Shown: piece by piece, positions 1 to 9,974 of the stretch | How positions within the stretch are numbered: the stretch's first letter is position 1 | How the letters are laid out: each line of letters opens with the position of its first letter | Source: Hysterangium stoloniferum | Lineage: Eukaryota; Basidiomycota; Agaricomycetes; Hysterangiales; Hysterangiaceae | Assembly (NCBI GenBank): GCA_015178975.1 | Contig: WHVD01000116.1 | Span: 1 to 64,000 of the forward strand | Length of the DNA: 64,000 nt | Direction of reading: 5' to 3' | Program-made: the position numbers and the translations under genes | Notes under the pieces: model-generated | What the model saw: only the letters and a program-made list of their open reading frames with translations | The model's database searches: none | Told to the model about the DNA's origin: nothing

Positions 1-119
1 AAGTTAAAAGGAAATAGCCTAATTCTTGAATTAATAAATAAAATAAAATAGAATAAAATAAATTGAAATAAATTCTGGAAAATTAAGGGAAAATTCGTGA
101 ATATATACTAGATACATCA
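1..119 (-). repeat. 3' LTR (LTR-A family), truncated by window edge
   Basis: These bases repeat 9855-9974 almost exactly and end in TACATCA, the complement of a TG start on the minus strand. Only about a tenth of the roughly 1.29-kb LTR is inside the window. Confidence 0.9.
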
Positions 120-120
120 C

Positions 121-140
121 AAAATCCCCTCTTCCTTTTG
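121..140 (-). other. Polypurine tract of the gypsy element
   Basis: On the minus strand this is a purine run (AAAAGGAAGAGGGGA core) directly before the 3' LTR, where plus-strand DNA synthesis is primed in LTR retrotransposons. The position next to the LTR boundary supports the boundary call. Confidence 0.8.
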
Positions 141-214
141 ACTGAGTTATACTCAATCGCTTTCCGAGAATTTAATACTTATTCTAAAATACATGAATGA
201 TTCAGTAATCGTAG

Positions 215-1155
215 TCAGGCTTTTCTTCTTCCATGAAGAAGCCGTCGCAACATTACTGGGCGGAGAAAAGTTGGAAGAAATGTTAGAGTCGGAAGATGTT
301 GATTGGGAAGACGACGTGAGGTTATGATCGTGAGTGCGCAATCTGGGTCTCCGTCTTGAACCGTGAGCAGAGTATCGCCAGTAATAGTGTCGTTATTCGA
401 TCCGTTGAGGATCTGAAATACCCGTCTGAGAGCTCGATTCATGATGGCAAGATGCCCGCCACCACGAGTAAAAATCTTTGGAGCTCTCATTCCCCACATA
501 TCATTAAATGTCCAAAGCTCCGCGTCTACCTGTTCTTCTAAATTCCACCCTTCGCGCAACGCATATGGAAGGGGAGGCGTAGGGTCATCCGGCCAGCTCC
601 ACGAGCATTCTCGTCCGATCCTTGCACTTCTGGCTCTAGCTTTCTCCATCCACGCCTCTAATTTTAATCCATTTTTTTGATAAACTGGATTAAAGTCAAA
701 ACGTGGCGAAAAACAGATTATAACATCAATACGCTTACTATCGAACCAATGGGCCACAAAGGTTCGAGAGCCCGTTATGGTCAGTGGGTTCGTAATAAGA
801 TCTTGGTAGCTCCCGAAGGGTGCTGACGTCATTCCAAGTTCTTCAAATTTTTCGTCCGGAATATAGTAAGAGATTTTCGCATTCGACAAGATAGGACTAT
901 AATTATGGGCGCAATACAGGTCATTTTGACGTTCACCAAATGGTATTCCCATACAGAGTTTGCAAGGGAATCTCGAATTCGATAAACTTTGATGCCGTCG
1001 TACTCAATCGAAGTCCAATCTTTCTCGTTTAATCGGTATTGAAGTGGTTTGTGAGTTGGATACAAGGTGTGAGAAACTATCACATCGTTCTGACAGGGTT
1101 TGCCATCAACGATGCTAAGAGCGTAATCGAGTTCAGTTATAGGGGGGAGATCCAT
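215..1155 (-). CDS. Extra ORF (env position) of the gypsy element, frameshifted, function unknown
   Basis: Between the pol stop and the polypurine tract lies about 0.94 kb of coding-like sequence. It opens with ATG at 1155 (MDLPPITELDY...), reads about 65 residues to around 955-960, then continues in another frame as a 245-residue ORF from 952 to 215. A single-base shift near 955 would join them into one protein of about 310 residues. I see no signal peptide, transmembrane segment, zinc knuckle or protease motif, so the env position does not make it an envelope protein. Trp and charged residues are frequent (e.g. WMEKARARSARIG). I do not recognise the family. It could be a captured host gene or a gypsy accessory ORF; the frameshift suggests this copy is broken. 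Confidence 0.55.
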
Positions 1156-1324
1156 AGTAAGTTGTTTCGTTCGGTTTTGGTTTTCTGAGAGGAATTGTCG
1201 TAGTGATAATGTTTTTTAGTGAATAGCGTTCTTTTCTTTTCGTACAAATACATATACGGGAAACTCGTCCAAGCATAGGTCTCAAACCTACCCATCCTAG
1301 GTGAATGGATTGGCATCTGAGATT

Positions 1325-1747
1325 TCAATATGACTCAGATCGGGTTTTCGTGTTCCGCGTTTGGATCTCCCAATCTCGAAGGATTGCTGGAGCATTCTTC
1401 AAGTCTCTTCTTGTAAGCCATTCATCGAAATTCGACGAATAATCTTTAAATCGTACTCTGTAGAGAACATTACGTCTCCCATGTGCTCGTGACCATTTCT
1501 GATCCACAATAGCTTCGACTTCGTATTCGGGGAGTTCTTCAAAATCGGCACGATTGAAATTCTCTTGGGGTCGAAATCCGAATTTTTCAGGGGACTCTTT
1601 GTAAGGCTCTAGATGTGCGATATTTAAGACAGGGTGAGTCCCATACGACGCTGGCATTCTCAGGCGATACGCTACTGCGCTGATTTTTTCTAGAATTTCG
1701 AACGGTCCTTCGTATCTCATTAGGAATTTCTGTCCTCGCCCCTTCAT
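1325..1747 (-). CDS. Chromodomain-containing C-terminus of gypsy pol, in a shifted frame
   Basis: This 140-residue ORF begins MKGRGQKFLMRYEGPFEI, the conserved segment after the integrase core, and ends with a chromodomain-like part (YEVEAIVDQKW, then VRFKDYSSNFDEW). Its frame is +1 relative to the main gag-pol ORF. The switch lies around a TTTTAAAA run near 1750-1760, where the main ORF leaves homology and runs on as nonsense to 1587. In related elements this part is fused to integrase and helps target chromatin. A one-base indel is the simplest explanation; I see no standard -1 slippery heptamer in the right register. Confidence 0.8.
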   Translation of the reverse strand: MKGRGQKFLMRYEGPFEILEKISAVAYRLRMPASYGTHPVLNIAHLEPYKESPEKFGFRPQENFNRADFEELPEYEVEAIVDQKWSRAHGRRNVLYRVRFKDYSSNFDEWLTRRDLKNAPAILRDWEIQTRNTKTRSESY

Positions 1748-4700
1748 TTCTTTTAAAAGCGCTAGCGAATGCGGATTTAAGGACGACTAAATCGCCTACT
1801 TGAAATTCAAGGGTAAGTCGCCCTTGATTGTAATACCTTTTCTGAAACATTTGTCCCAGAAGTAAAGCATCCTTGGCTCTATCTCGATTCGTCTGAAATT
1901 GTTCTACCATCGAGTCGGCCTGATCGCTCCATCCCTTGAAATTCGATTCTGTCATTTCTGGTGAACTATTAGGCCGGTCCACCTTATCTGATTCCGGGGA
2001 TAAAAAACTTGACTTCGTGAGTGGCGTATATCCAAATAATAAGAATGCTGGAGTGAATCCTGATACGGCATGAATGCTTGTATTATAGGACAATGCGAAT
2101 CCATTTAAGAGGGATATCCAATCATTCCTTTCTGGCCCAATATAGGCACGAAGACCAACTTCCAAGGTTTGATTCATTATTTCGGTTTGTCCATCTGCTT
2201 GAGGATGGTAGGCTGTGGTAAGTCCTCTTTTTATTTTCATCTGCTTGCAGAGTGATTCCCAAAATCTCCCAGTCCATTTGCGATCACGGTCGGATATTAT
2301 TTGTCGAGGCAATCCATACTGTGAGATAATGTATTGAAAGACTAGTCTCCCGATTTCTTCTTCTTTATCTGTAGTATGACAAGGAATAAATATTGCATAC
2401 TTTGTCAGTTTGTCCACCACAACAAGAATGTTGTCAAATCCATCACTTGTAGGTAGTTCTGGAATAAAGTCCATCGTAATGACTTCGAACGGCTGTGATG
2501 GGATTGGAATAGGCTGAAGGAGACCATATGGTGCATGTTTTCTTGTCTTTGATTTTTGGCAAATATCACAAGTATTAACAAATTGAAGGATCTCCCTGGA
2601 CATTCTGGGCCAATAATATCCACTGGCAATCCGGTTATAAGTCTTGTGATATCCAGCATGAGCACCATTAGTCAAATCATCATGCATTTGTGACATAATA
2701 TCAGGACGTTTAGAACTTGGGACACAAAGTCTTAGATTTCCTTGAGAATCTTCAAAGAAAATTAATCCTTCATTTCCTAAGGAATACTGGGGGAACCGAG
2801 GATTACTCCAGTTCTCTTCAGTCTTCAAAGTGTTCAGGACTGTAGTGAAGTGAGGATCTTCTTGGTAACCCAGAATGAATTCTTGAATTTCATTTGGATC
2901 GGCTCCAATGAGTATGCTGTAACCATGAGCACTTGCATAAGATGAACTCATGATTCCGAGATTAGGATTCTGCATAATAATTCCCAAGTTGACTGATCGG
3001 TCGGGTGCCTTATAGTCTTCCTCTAGAACTTCTCTTCCAAGATTTAGCAAATCTGCTTCAAACTCGGGCATTAATTCTTCATAGAACTTAGCCAATGGGT
3101 CGTTCTCTTGATCTGCTAAGCTTACAGATCTAGTTTGATCAGTGATAGGACCATCTTCTCGAGGCCAACATCTTCTTAATCTTGATATGGGATCTACATT
3201 TGAGTGTACTCGTCCAGCACGATGAATAACCTTAAGTTCAGGATATGCTGCAAATATTGTTCCCCAAGTGAGTAATCTCCTATTGATATTTTGAAAGGTC
3301 TTGCTCCAAGTTAATGCTGCATGATCTGTAATTGCCCAAATCTTTTCACCTTCTAGGTATGATTGGAATTTGACCAAGCCTTCTTTTAATGCCAAGGCTT
3401 CCCGTTCTGTGGGTGAATAATTCCTTTCGGCAGATTTTAATGTTCTTGACCAATAAGCAATGACTCTTTCCACATGAACAATAGTTTCTTCAAATTCTTC
3501 AGCCCACGATCCATTGCTTGGTAAGTTCTCTTCTTCCTTAGATATAGCAATGACCAATTGAGGAATTTCTTCATTGTTGTCATAAGCTTTCCTCAATTTA
3601 TCATAAGTTTTGGTCCCTTCCAAATCTCTAATCTTGATTGGTTGAACTTGTTGAAGAATTGCTGCTATCCCTATGTCACAAGCATCGGAGTACAGTCGAT
3701 AACCAAGACTTCTGATTGCATAGGCCCTAACTGGAGAATTGGTGAGTGCCTTTTTTGCTAATTCAAAGGCATTCTGCTGAGCATTTCCCCATGTCCATGT
3801 TACATTTTTCTTGAGTAATGAAAATAATGGGTTCACTATCCAAGCATAGAATGGAATATATGCAGAGAAGTAATCCATCATTCCCAAAAATGTTTGAAGC
3901 TCATGAACATTTCTAGGTTCATCCAGTTGTAAGATAGCATCAACCTTTTCTTTGTGAGTGGAGAGACCAAGTCTTGAGACCTTTTGCCCTAATAACTTGA
4001 GTGACTGATAGCCAAAATGACACTTTGAAGGAGATAGGGTAATCTTGGAGGTTATGATTGCTTGAAGCACCAATTCAACATGGTTTAAATGATCTTCAAA
4101 GGTCTTTGAAAAGATTACAATGTCATCAATATAAACCAAGGTGAATATCCATAAGAAGGGTGCCAAAACATTTTGCATGACTCTTTGAAACACAGCTGGT
4201 CCATTGCGAAATCCAAATGGCATCCTTAAGAATTGATAAAGACCTCGATGTGTCCTGAAGGCTGTCTTCTCCTTATCTCTAGATGCCATTTCTAACTGTG
4301 TGAAACCTGCTAGAGCATCCAGAGTTGATAGCCATTGTGATCCAGATAATGCTTGCAGAATATCATCTTGACATGGTAATGGAAATTCATCCGGGATGAC
4401 TTGTGCATTGAGTTGACGATAGTCTATAACCATTCTAGGCTTGGACTGACGATATGTTATGAATGCTGGAGCACCCCATGGACTCTGAGAAGGTTCGATT
4501 ACTTTCAGCTTAATCCACTTGTCCATCTGTTCATCTATAACTCCTCTGCTCTTGGGTGAAGCAAAGAATGGAGGCATTGATATTTCTCTAGCTCCTTCTC
4601 GTAAATTGATCTCCACCTTTGCAGGATAATGTCCAAGTCTTCCATCTAATCCAAATGCAAGACGATTCTTCCAGAGTGTTGACTTCAACTGCTTCTTTTG

Positions 4701-7700
4701 CTCCAGAGATAAGTCCTTGCTAATGTCGATCTCTTCAAAGAACTTATCGGAGCTAATGTCTTCAGGGGGCGGTTCTGCAGTTTTGGGCCCACCTTCTGAT
4801 TCTCCTTCAACATTTGGTTCGTCAATTGAGTTGTATTTAGGATTCAAGAGTTGATTGGCAATACTCTTAACTAGATAGGCATGAGCACTTAAGTTGTTAA
4901 GTTGTTCTTCACTTAAATGCTCATGACTATCCAACCAAGATTCAGGATTATGTGAATAGCCTAGTATTTGACCTTCATGTATATGCACTGGAAAACTCGA
5001 AAAGTTCGAAACATATAAGTGTGGATTCTTCCGAGTGATGATAGAATCGGGTGCTGCATAAAAGTCTTGATCACCTCGATTGGATAAGATAATCTTCTCA
5101 ATATATGCTATGTCTGACTTCTCGGGAAAGGTCAGTGACACAGGAACTGCACTGATTGACTCTGGAGATATAGTAATACCAATGACAGATCGCACAGAAT
5201 TATCAGTTTCTCTGTTTTGAAGTGTCTTCTTGACTCGTTTGTTCTTTCGATGGGCCTTGAATTTTGCAGTCAGGTCTGAAAGCTTGGGAGTTACTTTAAC
5301 TTGAAATGCTTGACCCTTTTCATCCTGCAACATTGGCCCAATAGAGTTTTCGACTTTGATAGATCTTCCACTTGAACCAAAATTCAAAGTTGAACCCTCT
5401 TCTCCTCGGATGACTGAGATTGCATACTGATCTGCAAAGTCATTTCCAATGATAAAAGGAGTAGTCATTCCTTTGACTACATAAGCCTCAATGACTAACT
5501 CCACTGGTCCCTCATCTGTGTCAAAGTAGACGGGCAATGAAACGAATCCCGATATAGTTGATGCTCCAGTTACTTGAATCAGATTGACTCGCTGTCCATT
5601 CTTAATTTTTGGAGGATTATCAAGTCGAGATAAGGTAGAGTGTGATATCAATGAAATGTCTGCACCCGAGTCTACAATGATCTTAGTTGGATTCTGGCCA
5701 TAACATCCTAGCCATCCTTTGGCTGAAGTGGCTTGTGCTCCAAGGAACGCACATCCAGGAGGCCTGGCCATTAGTTTGGGTAAGGAAAAGATTTCTTTCT
5801 TCGTTGAATTGGCCAGTTTTATAATATAGTTTTTGACATTGAAAATTCCATTAAGCATTTTGCGTTGAAGCTTTTGCTCAGAAGCCTTTTGATGTATAGG
5901 AGTGTTGTTAGGAAATGAGTGTTTAATCTCTAATCCCGTCTGTATAGACTGAGGTTCTAAAGACTGGCTGTTCGGACTTGAATCCAGATTAACAGTTCTG
6001 CATACATTGAAAGCTTCACAAGTATTTGAATCGGAGGAGTCAGAATCAAGATTGATTAAATTCCCTGACTCTGAGGATTCCTGTATTGACTGATGGGAGT
6101 CTTCATCCTCTGAGGAACAATTGTAGTACAGTTCATCGTATTCTGATTGAGCTTGAACATCTTCATCAGTTTGGCTAGCAAAATTGGCCCTAACATTTTT
6201 CGTTCCCTTCTGAGAGTACTTGCAGTCATAGTCCCAGTGCTTTGGACTGCCACAGTGTCGACAGGGCCTAGCCTTCTTGGATTCCGGAGTATTCCCCTTA
6301 GAGACAATAGAGTCATCCCTTGGGAACTGAGGTTTTCCGATATTGGGACTCCAACCTATTAAGTTCGACCTTGCAAACCGGAATTGATTACGATTTGAAG
6401 AAGGACCCTTTGATTGGCGAATTGACTGTTCAACTTGCTTAAGGCGCCTTTCAATTGAAGAGTCCTGTGATCCGAAAGGAGAGTGTTGAAGTGCTTGTTC
6501 ATGATGTTTGATGGCAGTAGCAAACTCGCGCAAGGTTCTACATCGATGTGTATCCAAAATTGTAGACCAAAATTCAGGTGCACCATTCATTACTTCCATC
6601 ATCATTTCAGAGTCTGATAATCGATAGACCATACTCAAGAGCTCTGATTTGCGTATGAAATAAGTCGTTGGTGATTCGCTTGAATGACCTGATTCTCGGT
6701 AGCTTGCTTTGTTGGCTCGGCCCTTTTGACGATCAAGCCAGGACCGGTTCATGTAATACACACAAATGGCTCGTCTCAAAGTACTCCAAGAAGCTGTAAT
6801 TTCACGACGATAATCGGTGGGCAATGACCAGAACCATAAGTCTGCATCCTTCTCAAGTCTTAAAGGTACTAGTTGTCCTAGTTGCTTGAAAATGTAGTTA
6901 CTTTGTTCTGACAAGTTATTGATCTTGAAAATCCATTTTGACAATGTATCAGGATCACCATCCCACTTAGGAATGATTTCGGGTTTCAGTTTCAAGTCGA
7001 AATGTGCTTCTTGAATGCCTTTAGAGTTTGTAGAGTCAAGTGGCTTGCCTTTTCCACGGTTCAGATTATTGAAGTCTTTAGGACCACCTGGATCATAGGG
7101 GTCATCATCTCCACCACCTGGAGGACCTCCTCCATAAGGAAGATTTCGATTTTCAAAGAAACTTGGCCTGATTGGTCTCCGATATGAAGTACGTCTATCT
7201 CTGTCAGGGTCATGAGGGAAATGATGTCCACTGTTGTTTCGGTCAGGGGGCTCTTTAGGAGGTTCGTAAGGAGGATCTCCCGAAGCTACTTGAGTATGAG
7301 GCAATGAGCTCCTCTTCTCCATAGTCCTTCTTTCTTGAGGATCTTGAAGTAGCTCTGATAGTCTCCTAGATTCTGACATATATGCAGGCAAGTCATTGTA
7401 TGGTGAAGTGATACTTGAATGTGGACTGAATAGTTCTTCAGATGCCTTCTTTTTAGCATCTTGAAATCCATGTTCTTCAAACAAGGGTACACTTCGCTTG
7501 GTTTCATGCTGTATAATATTAGAATCAACTTCATCTCCTTGTGCAGCTTGACTTTTGTGATTTGAAGGTGCCTCTGGAGGTGGCAATTCAAATCTAATTT
7601 CGCTTGTGAGCTGCTTCGGAGTTGAGTGAATGATTTCTAAAGGTTGGTCACTGGTTGGTAATGGAGAGGGTGTTTGCCTAATCCCCTCAGATCTGATCCT

Positions 7701-8555
7701 GGGGGAGGAAGCCACAGGCTGTGGTGCTTGAGTCGTTCCCATAGGCATCAGAGCATCATGTGAATATAGATAGGCAAGTGTATTCTCCACTTCCTCACGG
7801 TAAAGGACTGAGATGACTTCAAAATCACCCTGGCCCCAAGCTTCACGAGGATCATTATTTGGTCCCCAGATAGGAACATTTGGAATAGGTAAGCCCTTGG
7901 CTTCTAATAGTGGAGAAGCTGTCTGAATATGTTCAAGGAGTATATCAGACAGTATCTCATAGCAGCCAGGGTCAATGTAATAGCCTGCCTGATCTGCAGG
8001 TAAATTCCTATTCTCTTCACTGGGTACTCCAACTAACAAGTCCTTCATCAAATAGAGAGCATGGGTTGCCACCCTTTCTGCAGGAATTGGCAAAGGCATT
8101 GAAGGAAGCCTATCTTCTTTTGGAATATATTTAGTACCAATCTTTAGAATAACATCTCTTCTAGCCTTATCCTCAAATGAAGGCTCATACAACCTCCTCA
8201 ATTGGATTGTGCTGGGATAGAGATGGGTAAGATCACCTGGTCTTGCTCTGTCACTTCTCGGTTGGTGCTTTTGAGGTGTACCAGAGACGCTAAGGACAGG
8301 ACTATCTGGAATGGTGACATTAAGATGGCGGAATGCTTTTGGGGTAATGGGTCTGTTAGGAGAAATAGATCTCTCCCATTCAGGTTGTATACTTGATGTT
8401 TTTGACATGATAGGATTGTTGCGGCTCCTACCGAAGGTGTATCGAATACTAAGAGGTGGTAGTAGAGTAGGTGTATTCGAAGGAGGAATGGGTGTTATAG
8501 GAATGTAGGGAGTAATGTATTGATTCGAGGAAAGCTGTTGTAACTTGGTAGTCAC
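1587..8555 (-). CDS. Gypsy gag-pol polyprotein
   Basis: One uninterrupted 2322-codon frame encodes gag and pol. The first ~480 residues are Pro/Ser-rich capsid-leader sequence; gag follows, with a CCHC knuckle (CRHCGSPKHWDYDC) near residue 765. The aspartic protease motif DSGAD is near 960, reverse transcriptase with first Asp in STLDALAGF and YIDD box near 1475, RNase H with Asp, Glu and Asp (YSDACD, TEREALAL, TDHAAL) from about 1620, and integrase with an HHCC finger near 1960-2000 and D, D-35-E near 2030-2120 (the Glu in GQTEIMN). All catalytic residues I can check are present. The last ~60 codons (below about 1755) are out of frame with the true tail. The start at 8555 is the first ATG; an ATG near 8407 is an alternative. 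Single-ORF gag-pol without a frameshift between gag and pol is known in several fungal gypsy lineages. Confidence 0.93.
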   Translation of the reverse strand: MTTKLQQLSSNQYITPYIPITPIPPSNTPTLLPPLSIRYTFGRSRNNPIMSKTSSIQPEWERSISPNRPITPKAFRHLNVTIPDSPVLSVSGTPQKHQPRSDRARPGDLTHLYPSTIQLRRLYEPSFEDKARRDVILKIGTKYIPKEDRLPSMPLPIPAERVATHALYLMKDLLVGVPSEENRNLPADQAGYYIDPGCYEILSDILLEHIQTASPLLEAKGLPIPNVPIWGPNNDPREAWGQGDFEVISVLYREEVENTLAYLYSHDALMPMGTTQAPQPVASSPRIRSEGIRQTPSPLPTSDQPLEIIHSTPKQLTSEIRFELPPPEAPSNHKSQAAQGDEVDSNIIQHETKRSVPLFEEHGFQDAKKKASEELFSPHSSITSPYNDLPAYMSESRRLSELLQDPQERRTMEKRSSLPHTQVASGDPPYEPPKEPPDRNNSGHHFPHDPDRDRRTSYRRPIRPSFFENRNLPYGGGPPGGGDDDPYDPGGPKDFNNLNRGKGKPLDSTNSKGIQEAHFDLKLKPEIIPKWDGDPDTLSKWIFKINNLSEQSNYIFKQLGQLVPLRLEKDADLWFWSLPTDYRREITASWSTLRRAICVYYMNRSWLDRQKGRANKASYRESGHSSESPTTYFIRKSELLSMVYRLSDSEMMMEVMNGAPEFWSTILDTHRCRTLREFATAIKHHEQALQHSPFGSQDSSIERRLKQVEQSIRQSKGPSSNRNQFRFARSNLIGWSPNIGKPQFPRDDSIVSKGNTPESKKARPCRHCGSPKHWDYDCKYSQKGTKNVRANFASQTDEDVQAQSEYDELYYNCSSEDEDSHQSIQESSESGNLINLDSDSSDSNTCEAFNVCRTVNLDSSPNSQSLEPQSIQTGLEIKHSFPNNTPIHQKASEQKLQRKMLNGIFNVKNYIIKLANSTKKEIFSLPKLMARPPGCAFLGAQATSAKGWLGCYGQNPTKIIVDSGADISLISHSTLSRLDNPPKIKNGQRVNLIQVTGASTISGFVSLPVYFDTDEGPVELVIEAYVVKGMTTPFIIGNDFADQYAISVIRGEEGSTLNFGSSGRSIKVENSIGPMLQDEKGQAFQVKVTPKLSDLTAKFKAHRKNKRVKKTLQNRETDNSVRSVIGITISPESISAVPVSLTFPEKSDIAYIEKIILSNRGDQDFYAAPDSIITRKNPHLYVSNFSSFPVHIHEGQILGYSHNPESWLDSHEHLSEEQLNNLSAHAYLVKSIANQLLNPKYNSIDEPNVEGESEGGPKTAEPPPEDISSDKFFEEIDISKDLSLEQKKQLKSTLWKNRLAFGLDGRLGHYPAKVEINLREGAREISMPPFFASPKSRGVIDEQMDKWIKLKVIEPSQSPWGAPAFITYRQSKPRMVIDYRQLNAQVIPDEFPLPCQDDILQALSGSQWLSTLDALAGFTQLEMASRDKEKTAFRTHRGLYQFLRMPFGFRNGPAVFQRVMQNVLAPFLWIFTLVYIDDIVIFSKTFEDHLNHVELVLQAIITSKITLSPSKCHFGYQSLKLLGQKVSRLGLSTHKEKVDAILQLDEPRNVHELQTFLGMMDYFSAYIPFYAWIVNPLFSLLKKNVTWTWGNAQQNAFELAKKALTNSPVRAYAIRSLGYRLYSDACDIGIAAILQQVQPIKIRDLEGTKTYDKLRKAYDNNEEIPQLVIAISKEEENLPSNGSWAEEFEETIVHVERVIAYWSRTLKSAERNYSPTEREALALKEGLVKFQSYLEGEKIWAITDHAALTWSKTFQNINRRLLTWGTIFAAYPELKVIHRAGRVHSNVDPISRLRRCWPREDGPITDQTRSVSLADQENDPLAKFYEELMPEFEADLLNLGREVLEEDYKAPDRSVNLGIIMQNPNLGIMSSSYASAHGYSILIGADPNEIQEFILGYQEDPHFTTVLNTLKTEENWSNPRFPQYSLGNEGLIFFEDSQGNLRLCVPSSKRPDIMSQMHDDLTNGAHAGYHKTYNRIASGYYWPRMSREILQFVNTCDICQKSKTRKHAPYGLLQPIPIPSQPFEVITMDFIPELPTSDGFDNILVVVDKLTKYAIFIPCHTTDKEEEIGRLVFQYIISQYGLPRQIISDRDRKWTGRFWESLCKQMKIKRGLTTAYHPQADGQTEIMNQTLEVGLRAYIGPERNDWISLLNGFALSYNTSIHAVSGFTPAFLLFGYTPLTKSSFLSPESDKVDRPNSSPEMTESNFKGWSDQADSMVEQFQTNRDRAKDALLLGQMFQKRYYNQGRLTLEFQVGDLVVLKSAFASAFKRNEGARTEIPNEIRRTVRNSRKNQRSSVSPENASVVWDSPCLKYRTSRALQRVP

Positions 8556-8663
8556 TTGATTTAACCTTGATTTAATTTCTTGTTGTTCGGGATGAAAGCC
8601 TTGATCCAGAATATAAGTGAATTACTGAAAGATTGCTGCAACGATAGATTGAAAGCAAGATTT

Positions 8664-8679
8664 CCCAGAACGTCCACCA
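8664..8679 (-). other. Candidate tRNA primer binding site of gypsy element
   Basis: On the minus strand TGGTGGACGTTCTGGG starts four bases after the 5' LTR. The TGG complements a tRNA 3' CCA end. I cannot assign the tRNA by eye. Confidence 0.6.
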
Positions 8680-8683
8680 ATTT

Positions 8684-9974
8684 TGTAAGGTATCCGGCTA
8701 TTTACTCTCTCAAATAATTAACAAACGTTGACACGGCAAGGGATTCAAGAAATAAACAAATAAAGGTCCAGTAATTTAAATACTGATAGATTAATTAGCT
8801 GCGCTATTAAGCTTAAACAACTAAAGTCAATATTTGTTTGGTCTCTTGACAAATTCAGATGAACTTGTAGTGACGTGCTCTACGAAAGTTAAGTTCTCTT
8901 TGAGAATAAAGGTTCGGGAGCTGAATGTATGAGCAATAAGTTGGCGGAAACTTGTCGTAAGCCTTCGCTTTCTTGTAGCCTTTTAGTTTACTATTTATAA
9001 AGATTTAACAAGCTGTTAAATAATTTATAAATAGAGAGATTGTCCGAGAGTCGAATATCCAAGCGTTTGTTTAAAGATCGATTAACTGTGCTGTTAAAAT
9101 GGGCTCTTGAATAACCTAAACGGGCAGGGATTTCAGTAATGAGAATTTAGATTTACTTAAGTGATTAGTAAGCCTAAAGGTTTTCCGGGAAGCTGAGGGA
9201 ACTTAGATGAATTAGCTAAGTTCAAGAGAAAGAGTTCAAGATGCTGCAAGTGTAGGTGCTTGCAGTTAGATATCAGACTAAGGCTATTTTTGTCCTTAGG
9301 ATGATTAGATAAGCTTTGAGCTGGTGCTGTTGATAGTAGTAAAGTAGTTGTTCTTTATTCAGTGATTTAGGCCTCCTTTTATACATGTAGAGATTATTGC
9401 TTAATAATAGCTAAATAACTAATTAGGAAATTATTAGAAGCTTCTAAAAGTTTCTATAATTCCGCTATGATGTCATAGCTATCACCCGACTCGAAGATCC
9501 GAACCGAAGATCCGAACCGGTCGAGTCAGAGAATAAACCCGAGATGGCCGAGGGTGGAAGGAAAATAAGCCGTGGCGCCGAAACGGAAATAAACGCGGCC
9601 GGCGGCTGCGAAAACTACTCGCGACGATTTGTAAACACGTCGTGACGTTGTCGTCACGTGATGTCACGTGATCGCGCGATAATAATGCGCATATATGTAC
9701 TAATATAATATAATAAAACCCGGTCTCTCGAAATCAGATAACCCGGCTTTATTATACTTATATTTCGACCGCTCTAGGCTTCGATTACATAATATGATGT
9801 CATTCGAAGCTTTGAGTATTCGAAGCTTTGAGTATTCGAAGCTTTGAGTATTCGAAGTTAAAAGGAAAATAGCCTAATTCTTGAATTAATAAATAAAATA
9901 AAATAGAATAAAATAAATTGAAATAAATTCTGGAAAATTAAGGGAAAATTCGTGAATATATACTAGATACATCA
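8684..9974 (-). repeat. 5' LTR (LTR-A), full length, about 1.29 kb
   Basis: On the plus strand it starts TGTAAGG and ends TACATCA. Its right end matches bases 1-119. It carries a 16-bp tandem repeat (9802-9857) and an AT-rich terminal stretch. Degraded relatives of its two ends occur at 45510-45635 and 54118-54567. Confidence 0.88.
9802..9857. repeat. 16-bp tandem repeat in LTR-A
   Basis: Unit ATTCGAAGCTTTGAGT occurs three times plus a half unit, with no mismatches visible. The perfect identity indicates recent expansion. Confidence 0.9.

Larger units (their letters stand above)
1..9974 (-). mobile_element. Ty3/gypsy (chromovirus) retrotransposon, nearly complete
   Basis: Read on the minus strand the order is 5' LTR (8684-9974), primer binding site, gag-pol, chromodomain tail, an extra ORF, polypurine tract and 3' LTR (only 119 bases before the window edge). 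The visible 119 bases of the left LTR match the same end of the right LTR except for one extra A, so the insertion is recent. The left target duplication lies outside the window. The element is complete in layout, but a frameshift near the end of pol and another in the extra ORF are visible. Confidence 0.93.

Noticed and set aside
215-1155. Envelope gene at the env position of the gypsy element
   Set aside because: No signal peptide, transmembrane segment, Cys pattern or furin-like site is visible, so position alone does not support an envelope call.
1740-1765. Programmed -1 frameshift site in gypsy pol
   Set aside because: The required shift is +1 relative to the main frame, and the TTTTAAAA run does not form a slippery heptamer in the correct register.
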